Source: CAYJWS01 sp964373925
GTDB lineage: Bacteria > Patescibacteriota > Patescibacteriia > Buchananbacterales > GWA2-38-13
Length of the DNA stretch: 12,504 nucleotides
Direction: 5' to 3'
Assembly: GCA_964373925.1 (NCBI GenBank)
Contig: CAYJWS010000037.1
Span: 1 to 12,504 of the forward strand
Below, in pieces: positions 6,297 to 12,438 of this stretch. The stretch's first letter is position 1. Every line of letters begins with the position of its first letter. A program made the position numbers and the translations under genes. A model generated the notes under the pieces. It worked only from the letters and a program-made list of their open reading frames with translations. It did no database searches and was not told the origin of the DNA.

Positions 6297-6515
6297 TTAT
6301 ATACGAGACAGTATGTCTTTTATTTTTACGCCGCCGCTTTTTATTTTTGTGAAATCAACAATATTTTCCCATCCGTCTTCTTCATCGGCAGGGGATATCT
6401 TGAAAACCGGTTTTGATTTTCGCGCGACAATGAAGGATTTGCCCTTTTCTATTTCCTTGATATAGGCATTGATATTCTTTCGCAATTCTTTTAAGCCAAC
6501 AATGGATTTTTTCAT
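6297..6515 (-). CDS. Phd/YefM-family antitoxin
   Basis: A 72-residue protein. The frame is open further upstream, but the ATG at 6515 gives the family-like start MKKSIVGLKELRKNINAYI and lies just after the predicted transcription start. Residues 1-41 match the Phd/YefM DNA-binding fold, ending in FIVARKSKPVFKISP. Residues 45-72 (DGWENIVDFTKIKSGGVKI) form the toxin-wrapping tail. It should neutralise the RelE-type toxin encoded immediately downstream and, with it, repress the operon by binding the palindrome at 6524-6545. Antitoxin first, toxin second is the usual order for this class. Confidence 0.88.
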   Translation of the reverse strand: MKKSIVGLKELRKNINAYIKEIEKGKSFIVARKSKPVFKISPADEEDGWENIVDFTKIKSGGVKIKDILSRI

Positions 6516-6523
6516 ATATTTTA

Positions 6524-6545
6524 AAGTTAACCTTAAGGTTAACTT
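6524..6545. promoter_or_regulatory. Palindromic operator of the toxin-antitoxin operon
   Basis: A perfect 22-base palindrome: AAGTTAA, CCTTAAGG, TTAACTT. It contains two GTTAAC sites 12 bases apart (6526-6531 and 6538-6543), close to one helical turn. It begins one base after the -10 box and covers the predicted start of transcription, so binding there would block the promoter, as expected for YefM-type autoregulation. Confidence 0.82.
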
Positions 6546-6546
6546 A

Positions 6547-6575
6547 ATTATAATTTTAATATTCAAAATTGTCAA
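6547..6575 (-). promoter_or_regulatory. Consensus promoter of the toxin-antitoxin operon
   Basis: On the minus strand an exact TTGACA (6575-6570), 17 bases, and an exact TATAAT (6552-6547). The predicted start at about 6540 lies inside the operator, giving a leader of about 25 bases before the antitoxin ATG. Confidence 0.88.
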
Positions 6576-6597
6576 GCAGTTTTATATTTGTTAAACT
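6569..6597 (+). promoter_or_regulatory. Divergent promoter of the second methyltransferase
   Basis: TTGTCA (6569-6574), a 17-base spacer and TAAACT (6592-6597). The -35 shares five bases with the opposite-strand TTGACA, so two polymerases could not occupy both promoters at once. The -10 ends seven bases before the ATG at 6605, implying a leaderless message. Confidence 0.55.
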
Positions 6598-6604
6598 ATC
6601 AAAT

Positions 6605-7345
6605 ATGAAATCACTAATGAAAAGTGAATTTGGGAAATTAAGTCAAGCATATTCTGTTGCACGACTGGGTTATCCCCAAGTAGTAATTGATAATGTCGTA
6701 TCTTTTGCTGATAAGAAAGCGAAGATTTTAGATATTGGATGCGGTACGGGCATAGCGACGCGCCAATTGGCGCAAAATGGTTTTAAAGTATTTGCTTGTG
6801 ATAGTGATAAGAAGATGATAGAGGAGGCGAACAAATATCCAAAAGAAAATATTCGATATTACACGGCAGATGCCAAGAGTTTGCCTTTTGATAATGAATC
6901 TTTTGATTTAGTCACTGCTTTTGGGGCGTTTCATTGGTTTTGCGATGAAGTGTCAATCACAGAGATAAGACGTGCTATGAAAAGAGATTCTATATTTTGT
7001 GTCGTGAATAAAAATGATGTAGGAAATTTTAAAAAAGATTTTTCAAATATTATTTATAAAATTATCAGTAAAAAAGTTTCAAGCGTCAAGGATGCCTATG
7101 ATCCAACAAGTATTCTTAAGAAATATGGTTTTATGGATGTTAAAGAAAATAAAATTGAAACATCGGAATATTTTACGATTGAAAAAGCACTGTTGCAGTT
7201 TCAGTCAATGCATCTTTGGAATAACGTGCCTGGAGTATTAAGAAAAAATACTTTAGAATCCTTAAAAAAGCATTTTTCATCACTTTCCGAGAATGGATTG
7301 GTGAGACGAGATATTGAGGTTGTGACGGTGGTTGGGAGAATGTAG
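6605..7345 (+). CDS. Class I SAM-dependent methyltransferase (Methyltransf_11 type)
   Basis: A 246-residue protein using the ATG at 6605; the frame is open earlier, but the predicted transcription start falls at this ATG. A second ATG 12 bases later is also possible. Motif I ILDIGCGTG is at 41-49, the acidic end of strand two at ACDSD (64-68), motif II-like YYTADAKSLPFDNESFDLV follows, and FGAFHWF fills the motif III position. This matches small UbiE/Trm9-like methyltransferases, with a helical C-terminal part likely to cap the active site; the substrate is unknown. There is no terminator after its TAG at 7345, and the RNA promoter at 7359 starts only 13 bases later, so its transcript may read into the RNA gene. 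Confidence 0.82.
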   Translation: MKSLMKSEFGKLSQAYSVARLGYPQVVIDNVVSFADKKAKILDIGCGTGIATRQLAQNGFKVFACDSDKKMIEEANKYPKENIRYYTADAKSLPFDNESFDLVTAFGAFHWFCDEVSITEIRRAMKRDSIFCVVNKNDVGNFKKDFSNIIYKIISKKVSSVKDAYDPTSILKKYGFMDVKENKIETSEYFTIEKALLQFQSMHLWNNVPGVLRKNTLESLKKHFSSLSENGLVRRDIEVVTVVGRM

Positions 7346-7358
7346 TATATTAAAAAAT

Positions 7359-7387
7359 TTGACAATATCCTTATAGTCATATAAAAT
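7359..7387 (+). promoter_or_regulatory. Promoter of the structured RNA upstream of the AIPR-like gene
   Basis: An exact TTGACA (7359-7364), a 17-base spacer and TAAAAT (7382-7387), one base from consensus. The predicted start is about 7394, exactly where the first stem of the RNA begins. Confidence 0.72.
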
Positions 7388-7393
7388 AAAACC

Positions 7394-7544
7394 ATTGGTT
7401 AGACTAGGCACGTCTACCAATCCGCTTTAGCGGGCATTAGAGTGAAATAACTCTGGCAACAGATATCGGGTCGAACTCCTCAACCCCTATTATCATTTTC
7501 GGAGTCTTTATCTGTAGTGCTTAATTAATAATTAAGCCTTTTTT
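7394..7544 (+). ncRNA. Candidate structured RNA of about 150 nt, unknown family
   Basis: No open frame explains this stretch, but it is dense in helices. P1: ATTGG-T-TAGAC (7394-7404) with GTCTACCAAT (7412-7421), ten pairs and one bulge. P2: CCGC/GCGG (7422-7433) closed by TTTA. P3: AGAGT/ACTCT (7439-7454). P4: ACAGATA (7459-7465) with TATCTGT (7509-7515), seven pairs enclosing the rest. P5: GGGT/ACCC (7468-7486). Its loop contains ACTCC (7475-7479), which can pair with GGAGT (7501-7505) and make a pseudoknot. P6 is the terminator at 7519-7544. It has its own promoter and ends just before the AIPR-like gene. It could be a free RNA, an antitoxin-like RNA or a cis-regulatory leader. It matches no riboswitch or tRNA that I recognise. 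Confidence 0.65.
7519..7544 (+). terminator. Terminator between the RNA and the AIPR-like gene
   Basis: GCTTAATT (7519-7526) and AATTAAGC (7530-7537) pair around a three-base loop, followed by one C and six T residues. The stem is AT-rich, so termination may be partial. The T tract ends five bases before the ATG at 7550, so the protein can only be made by read-through unless a cryptic promoter exists. Confidence 0.82.
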
Positions 7545-7549
7545 ATTAT

Positions 7550-8686
7550 ATGAAGTTTAATATAAAAGTTAGTTCGTTTAGGAACCAGTACGAGTCATCA
7601 GATGGAAGACGCCTGTGTGTATTTACTGCTTCAGTATCTGAGATTCCAAAGGAATGGGAGGATTGGCGTGACGTAAATGTTCGTGACACTAAAAAACGTA
7701 GTGATGTTTTTAATGCAATAGTGGAAACTCTTAAGAATGACCCGGAAGAAATGATTTTTAGAAATCTCGGTATTACTGTCGTCTCTCCTGGTGTCGGATT
7801 TGATAATAAAACAAACATAGTAACAGTCGAGTTCCTGGATAAAACACTCCACGGTATTGCGAATGGAGGACATACATTTTCTGCAATACAACATGTATTA
7901 CTGGCTGGTCCAGTAAATGCCCAGGTTAAAGTTGAATGTATAGTGGGTGAAATTGATCCAAAATGGTTGGTTGATATTATTGATGGACGGAATCGTTCGC
8001 GCGCCGTACAGGCCGAGTCTCTTGAAAATCTTGCCAAATCATATGATTCAATTAAAAATATCCTAGATAGACAGTTTTATAAGGATCGGATTGCATATTC
8101 CGAGTTTGAACTTGATGATAGAAACAAACGAAAAGATGTTTCCGTTCGTGAGATTCTTTCCTATATTTACTGCTTAGATGATTTCGATAAAAATTCGCAT
8201 CCAATTGAAGCATATTCTTCAAAGGGGGCCGTAGTAGATCATTACGCGAGCGAAGATAGAAGTGGCAAGAAAAGACATACTTACATTCTAGCTAGAGCTA
8301 GTAAAATTCTCCCAGAGATTTTAGAGCTCCGAGATGTTATTTACAGAGACCTCCCAAGGGCTTATAATGATGTTGGTGGTTCTTTTGGAAAATTGACAAC
8401 TATGGGAGTTACAATGCACGAAAATAATCCCCGTCAGCTTAAATTTATTGATAGTGCTACCATATATACTTATCCTGATGCTTTCGTATATCCAGTACTC
8501 TCGGCATTCCGTAAATATATTGATCATCGAGCTTGGTCATGGAAGGAGAAGCCTCTTGTAATATGGGAAAAGAAGAAAGCCGATATTGCATCAGCTATGA
8601 AAGATGTTGTTGGTACATTTGGTGGGAATCCTAATAAGATGGGGAAATCGGGACTTGCGTGGCGAACATGTTATGATGCCATCTAA
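7550..8686 (+). CDS. AIPR-like (abortive infection phage resistance) protein
   Basis: A 378-residue protein. The characteristic blocks are RNLGITVVS at 71-79, GIANGGHTFSAI at 102-113 and GRNRSRAVQAESLENL at 146-161. These match the RN.GI...NGG.T..AI...VAVQ.SLE.L pattern of the AIPR domain found in abortive-infection and other phage-defence proteins. It is shorter than many AIPR proteins and shows no added nuclease or helicase domain; the C-terminal half (200-378) is of unknown type. The biochemical activity of AIPR is not established. The start has no Shine-Dalgarno site and lies five bases after the terminator T tract of the upstream RNA. Alone in its direction, it has its own strong terminator. 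Family confidence is good; the role in defence is inferred. Confidence 0.75.
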   Translation: MKFNIKVSSFRNQYESSDGRRLCVFTASVSEIPKEWEDWRDVNVRDTKKRSDVFNAIVETLKNDPEEMIFRNLGITVVSPGVGFDNKTNIVTVEFLDKTLHGIANGGHTFSAIQHVLLAGPVNAQVKVECIVGEIDPKWLVDIIDGRNRSRAVQAESLENLAKSYDSIKNILDRQFYKDRIAYSEFELDDRNKRKDVSVREILSYIYCLDDFDKNSHPIEAYSSKGAVVDHYASEDRSGKKRHTYILARASKILPEILELRDVIYRDLPRAYNDVGGSFGKLTTMGVTMHENNPRQLKFIDSATIYTYPDAFVYPVLSAFRKYIDHRAWSWKEKPLVIWEKKKADIASAMKDVVGTFGGNPNKMGKSGLAWRTCYDAI

Positions 8687-8691
8687 TAAAA

Positions 8692-8717
8692 AAGCCCCCT
8701 ACAAAGGGGCTTTTTTT
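8692..8717 (+). terminator. Terminator of the AIPR-like gene
   Basis: AAGCCCC and GGGGCTT pair over seven bases around a seven-base loop and end in seven T residues, five bases after the stop codon. Confidence 0.94.
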
Positions 8718-9011
8718 AAGCGTAAAATTTTTTTACTCTATAATAACTAAAATTTAAATTCAACGATTAGAAGCAAGGTTCGACGCCGATATTCGGGGGG
8801 AGATCTCGTTCTAAAAATAGAATAAAGGGTCCCAAGCCCGCAACCTCTCGCGTGATCCGCCCTCGTCCTTCGGACTTCGGCGGGGCAAGTAGGCGAGTGT
8901 TTTAGGATGATAAAAAACCCTGAACGGGAACGACGGGACGATATTAGAATTATAATGGGCAACATTATCTTGGATCTGAGAACCAATTTTTTGACAGACT
9001 CGAGTAATACC
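8718..9011. other. Gene-free stretch with a GC-rich core
   Basis: About 300 bases between two terminators with no credible gene. Reading frames exist on the minus strand, but they have no ribosome binding site, and the longest starts inside the gpgS terminator. The part from about 8775 to 8940 is much richer in G and C than its AT-rich flanks and contains short inverted repeats (TTCTA-AAAA-TAGAA near 8815 and the palindrome at 8857-8883). It looks like a dispersed intergenic repeat or decayed DNA rather than a gene. Confidence 0.5.
8857..8883. repeat. REP-like GC-rich imperfect palindrome
   Basis: CCGCC, CTC, GTCC, TTC, GGAC, TTC, GGCGG: outer arms of five bases, inner arms of four and a small internal loop. 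It has no T tract, so it is not a terminator. The form is that of a dispersed extragenic palindrome; only one copy is in this window. Confidence 0.5.
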
Positions 9012-9052
9012 AAATAAAAAGGCCCAAACACTTATGATTAAGGTTTGGGCCT
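9012..9052 (-). terminator. Terminator of the deoB-degT-gpgS operon
   Basis: On the minus strand AGGCCCAAAC (9052-9043) and GTTTGGGCCT (9029-9020) pair perfectly over ten bases and run into TTTTATTT. It lies nine bases after the gpgS stop. Confidence 0.94.
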
Positions 9053-9061
9053 GTAGATTCA

Positions 9062-9982
9062 TTATTTCCTCCTGGATTGATAGCTACTAATGTCTATCAT
9101 TCGTGGTAGGGGTGTGTCTGCGATATGCACAATTTCTGAAGATATTTCATCAGGATCTCCCGTAATCGCATGAAATATTTTCATCCATTGTTTTACATCG
9201 CAATTTATTATGAGCCGCCTGTATTTGCTAGCAAGCTGTAAAAGTGTGTGCAAAATACTGGCAGCCATTTTTCCAAGCGAAGGGACGTCTTGTAGTGGAT
9301 GAACCCGCTGATCAAGGAATACTTGCGCTACCTTTTCCGGTCCATGATCGATTATGGCTTGCAAAAGTAATGCCACTTCGATGCTATAGCCAGAAAAAAA
9401 AGTAGCTGATTCCAAAAAGGTGCGCGTGCCTCCATATTCTCCGGATAATGGTTGAATGAAGTCAGCAGCTTCCGGAAAAAGCATGTTTAGGAATGGACGG
9501 ACAAGAATCTCTGTGACTCTCGCATCTCCTTTCGGTCTTTTATAGTATCCTTTTGAGAATACTATCTTTGGATCCGTCAAAAGAGGGAAAATAACCCCAA
9601 GTATGAAGCGTGGATGGATATTTTCGATATCCGTATCGATCCATACAATAATATCTCCGGAAGTGTAATAGATACTACTCCAGAGATTCCAGCCCTTTCC
9701 TCTTGAAAGGGGAGTTGAAAGGATCGCAACAGTTTCTTGATCGCGCACAACCTCAATATTATATCGAGAACAGACTTGAAGGGTATTATCTTCTGATCCG
9801 CTGTCGAATATTTTGATTTCATCAACCAACGGTTGACATGATTGCGCACATTCAATTACACGACCAATTGTTGCTTCTTCATTCTTAGCAGGAAGAGCTA
9901 AACTGATTGATATGCCACGATTATGTTTAATCGCAAGAAGTTCCGAAATATCGGGAATTTCCTTGTAAGAGACGTACTTCAT
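9062..9982 (-). CDS. gpgS: Glucosyl-3-phosphoglycerate synthase (GT81 family)
   Basis: A 306-residue GT-A glycosyltransferase. The known family reaction moves glucose from UDP- or GDP-glucose to 3-phosphoglycerate, the first step to glucosylglycerate, a compatible solute and a precursor of some glycolipids. Visible motifs are LALPAKNEE at 28-36, FDSGSEDNT at 59-67, the metal-binding DTD at 116-118, SKGYYKRP at 143-150, RVTEILVRP at 155-163, QPLSGEYGGTR at 177-187 and GYSIEVALL at 198-206, all in family order. The frame is open further upstream, but the ATG at 9982 has a GGAAGGAG site and lies one base after the stop of the previous gene, indicating coupled translation. It is last in its operon. 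No matching phosphatase (GpgP) is recognisable in the window. A mannosyl or other donor cannot be excluded. Confidence 0.85.
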   Translation of the reverse strand: MKYVSYKEIPDISELLAIKHNRGISISLALPAKNEEATIGRVIECAQSCQPLVDEIKIFDSGSEDNTLQVCSRYNIEVVRDQETVAILSTPLSRGKGWNLWSSIYYTSGDIIVWIDTDIENIHPRFILGVIFPLLTDPKIVFSKGYYKRPKGDARVTEILVRPFLNMLFPEAADFIQPLSGEYGGTRTFLESATFFSGYSIEVALLLQAIIDHGPEKVAQVFLDQRVHPLQDVPSLGKMAASILHTLLQLASKYRRLIINCDVKQWMKIFHAITGDPDEISSEIVHIADTPLPRMIDISSYQSRRK

Positions 9983-9983
9983 G

Positions 9984-11156
9984 TTAGCTCCTTCCACCCA
10001 GAATATCGTGCAATACTTTTCGTATGGCGTCACAGGAGACATCGATAAAATGGCTTGTAATGTCTGGATTTGTGTAGAGGTTGAAGAGCCGCGATGCTTT
10101 TATACTCGCCTGGACTGGTTTGTCCTTGCTGTCCGAAAAAAGAACAGTATGAGAGAGCGCCAATGGGTAAAGGCAGTTAATCCACGCTCCTTCCGCCCTA
10201 ACCGCTTCAAGAAACCAGTCACGAGACTTGCATAATTCTTCCGGCACAAAACCAGTCAGACAATGGTTTACATTCCCCACTGAATCTATTTGGAACGTAA
10301 TGGGCAAGTCATGAAGATTTTGGCGATACCGTGAAGCGTTTTCACCTCTTTTTTTGTTTGAGCCGGCCAACTTATTGAGCTGGACTAGGCCAACGGCGGC
10401 TTGCAGTTCTGTCATAGCATAGTTGTAACCTAGGCAGTCGTAATCATACCTAGAAAGATTTTCTCCAATTAACCCGTGGCGTACCAATGATCGACAGCGT
10501 TTTGCCAGCGTTTCATTGGCCGTAGTGACCATACCGCCTTCGCCGCAACTCATGTTTTTGGTTTGGTAGAAACTGAAGCAACCAATATCACCTAGCGTTC
10601 CTACTAATCCCTGTTGCGTGAAAGCTCCATGTGCTTGAGCGCAATCCTCGATGATATAGAGATTATGGCTTCGCGCAATGGAAATGATTTGATCCATCGC
10701 GGCCGGTCTACCGTAGAGATGAACTACCATAATCGCTTTGGTTTGCCCAGTAATCTTTCTCTCAAGATCGCTGGCAGACAGGGTAAGTGTATCAGTGTCG
10801 ATATCACAAAATACTGCTTTGGCCCCAGTCTGAAGGACAGTCGAAGCACAGGAAACGAATGTCAGGTCGGGGATAATTACTTCATCGGTCGGGCCAATTT
10901 CAAGAGCTGACAGCGCAGTATGAAGGGCGGTCGTTCCCGATGTTGTAGTGATCGCATAGGGGATTCTATGGTAGGAGGCAAAAGTTTCCTCGAACTTTTG
11001 CACCATTTTGCCCTTACCAGCCCTTGATAATATGCCGGTTTCCATAACATCCCAGACTGCCTGTCGCTCCTCCTCTCCGAAAACCTTCCCTCTCTTTAGG
11101 GAATGAGGATAAACGGGTTTTCCTCCGTTGATGGCTAATGCGACGCTGCCTATCAT
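9984..11156 (-). CDS. DegT/DnrJ/EryC1/StrS-family PLP aminotransferase
   Basis: A 390-residue fold-type I PLP enzyme of the sugar-aminotransferase family, with sequence features close to the AHBA-synthase/StrS group. Visible motifs are GTTALHTAL at 74-82 (phosphate binding), PDLTFVSCASTVL at 96-108, EDCAQAHGA at 170-178 (Asp171 pairs with the pyridine nitrogen) and FSFYQTKNMSCGEGGM at 194-209, in which Lys200 is the Schiff-base lysine. The family usually aminates keto-sugars for surface glycans or natural products; the substrate here is unknown. The start has an ideal AAAGGAGGT site that overlaps the deoB stop codon, and the gap between the genes is ten bases. Its place between deoB and gpgS suggests an amino group in the pathway product. 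Confidence 0.88.
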   Translation of the reverse strand: MIGSVALAINGGKPVYPHSLKRGKVFGEEERQAVWDVMETGILSRAGKGKMVQKFEETFASYHRIPYAITTTSGTTALHTALSALEIGPTDEVIIPDLTFVSCASTVLQTGAKAVFCDIDTDTLTLSASDLERKITGQTKAIMVVHLYGRPAAMDQIISIARSHNLYIIEDCAQAHGAFTQQGLVGTLGDIGCFSFYQTKNMSCGEGGMVTTANETLAKRCRSLVRHGLIGENLSRYDYDCLGYNYAMTELQAAVGLVQLNKLAGSNKKRGENASRYRQNLHDLPITFQIDSVGNVNHCLTGFVPEELCKSRDWFLEAVRAEGAWINCLYPLALSHTVLFSDSKDKPVQASIKASRLFNLYTNPDITSHFIDVSCDAIRKVLHDILGGRS

Positions 11157-11166
11157 TTGACCTCCT

Positions 11167-12339
11167 TTAAGTGATCAGGTTGGCAAAACTTTTTCCGTAC
11201 GTAATTCGGGGAGTATTGATCAGTCGACAGATTGTTTGTCCAAGATCTGAAAAACTCCCCCTTGTTCCAAGACTTACTCCTTTACTAGAATTGGGAGAGT
11301 AGACAAGTAGAGGGACATATTCTCTCGTATGCCCTCGGATTGGTAGAGTTGGATCACAACCATGGTCAGCAACGATAAACAGAATATCATCACCTGTCAT
11401 AAGCCCCATGAGTTTTCCGAGCATCTCATCAAAGTTTATCAGGTCATGGGCGTATCTTTGAGGATCCTTTCGGTGACCCGACATATCAAAGTCAGGAACA
11501 ACAAACATCGAAATACCCTTCACTTTTCTCCGAATCAGACGATAGGCTGAATCCATGATTCCTGCCGAATCTTTTATTCCAGGGATGACTCGCGAGGGAT
11601 AATCTTTCCCAATGAGCGATGCAAGATGTTCGGTAACCGTAAGCGGTGTTCCCGACTCCTTTATACGAGTAAACAGGTGTTCAACGGATATATCAAATGG
11701 GACTACGAAATCAGCACGATTTTTCGTTCTGACAAAGGCTCCTTTCTCGCCTTTGAAAGGACGAGCGATAATTCGACTAACATTCTTTCCGATAAAAAAT
11801 GTTGCTAGTCTGCTCGTTATCTCCTTAAGTTTTTGTGGAAGGATAACTTGCTCATGGGCTGCGATCAGGATTACTCCGTCATCCGAAGTATAGAGAATTG
11901 GTCTGCCGGTATGAAAGTGCTGGTCGGCATATTGATCCAAAACCTTCATACCCGAAATATAGGTATTGCATAGCGTGCCAATCTCTATATGCGCTTGTAT
12001 TTGCCTGACAAGATTTGCTGGCATTTTTGGTGAAAAAGAGGAAAATCTTTTTTCAAAGATTACTCCAGCCATCTCCCAAACGCCGGCAAAAGTATCATTA
12101 CCCGAAGTGATTTCCCGCATGCGTCCGTAGTGAGCAAGCGGATTTTTGCTGGGAACGATATCGGTTACACCTTCAATGTTTCCGATCCCTAGCTTTTGAA
12201 GGTTAGGGATTGAGAATCGTGGATGGGCAGTTGCCGCGTGATGCAGCGTATTAGCTCCCCGACTTTCATATTTCGCAGCATCAGGCTGTTCGCCAATCCC
12301 CACACTGTCCATAATAAGAATCATTATGTGCCTTATCAT
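11167..12339 (-). CDS. deoB: Phosphopentomutase-like enzyme with altered phosphothreonine motif
   Basis: A 390-residue member of the alkaline-phosphatase superfamily, full length for phosphopentomutase, which interconverts ribose 1-phosphate and ribose 5-phosphate with two metal ions and a phosphothreonine. Family landmarks are MDSVGIG at 10-16 (metal Asp11), GANTLHH at 28-34, NLQKLGIGNI at 46-55, YGRMREITSG at 71-80, DFDMSGHR at 283-290 (His289), ADHGCDPT at 324-331 (Asp325, His326) and GHTREYVPLLVY at 336-347 (His337). The active threonine, Thr83, is kept. The surrounding block, usually GKDTxTGHWE, is GNDTFAGVWE here, so the Lys and His are lost, and one residue is deleted before His289. 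It is first gene of the operon, with an AAAAGGA site and a strong promoter. Specificity for another phosphosugar is possible. Confidence 0.85.
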   Translation of the reverse strand: MIRHIMILIMDSVGIGEQPDAAKYESRGANTLHHAATAHPRFSIPNLQKLGIGNIEGVTDIVPSKNPLAHYGRMREITSGNDTFAGVWEMAGVIFEKRFSSFSPKMPANLVRQIQAHIEIGTLCNTYISGMKVLDQYADQHFHTGRPILYTSDDGVILIAAHEQVILPQKLKEITSRLATFFIGKNVSRIIARPFKGEKGAFVRTKNRADFVVPFDISVEHLFTRIKESGTPLTVTEHLASLIGKDYPSRVIPGIKDSAGIMDSAYRLIRRKVKGISMFVVPDFDMSGHRKDPQRYAHDLINFDEMLGKLMGLMTGDDILFIVADHGCDPTLPIRGHTREYVPLLVYSPNSSKGVSLGTRGSFSDLGQTICRLINTPRITYGKSFANLIT

Positions 12340-12387
12340 GATTTTTCCTTTTAGTTTTTACATTTCATTTGTCAATGAACAATAAAT

Positions 12388-12404
12388 GTCGGAAACTTTC
12401 CAAC
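12388..12404. promoter_or_regulatory. Operator-like inverted repeat at the deoB transcription start
   Basis: GTCGGAAA and TTTCCAAC flank a single C, an eight-base inverted repeat with one mismatch. It lies just downstream of the -10 box and covers the predicted start of transcription, a common place for a repressor site. No regulator gene is in the window. Confidence 0.45.
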
Positions 12405-12409
12405 CCTAA

Positions 12410-12438
12410 AATATAACAAAAAAATATTACTATGTCAA
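12410..12438 (-). promoter_or_regulatory. Promoter of the deoB-degT-gpgS operon
   Basis: On the minus strand an exact TTGACA (12438-12433), 17 bases, and TATATT (12415-12410), one base from consensus. The predicted start near 12403 gives a leader of about 64 bases. I see no feature in the remaining bases to the right edge. Confidence 0.78.

Noticed and set aside
7461..7487. A tRNA T-arm-like string (GGGTCGAACTCC) inside the structured RNA
   Set aside because: The loop is not in the TTCRA register, there are no matching acceptor, D or anticodon arms, and the sequence fits better in the P5/pseudoknot fold.
8747..9062. Two minus-strand open frames of about 83 and 94 codons
   Set aside because: They lie across the gpgS terminator and the GC-rich palindrome, have no ribosome binding site, and the translated sequences have no protein-like pattern or known motif.
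9983..10042. An upstream start for gpgS inside the aminotransferase gene
   Set aside because: The 20 added residues are an out-of-frame reading of the neighbouring gene. The ATG at 9982 has a GGAAGGAG site and gives the family-like N-terminus.
10614..10910. Plus-strand open frame of 98 codons within the aminotransferase gene
   Set aside because: It is antisense to the PLP-enzyme core motifs, has no ribosome binding site or promoter, and its sequence has no domain-like pattern.
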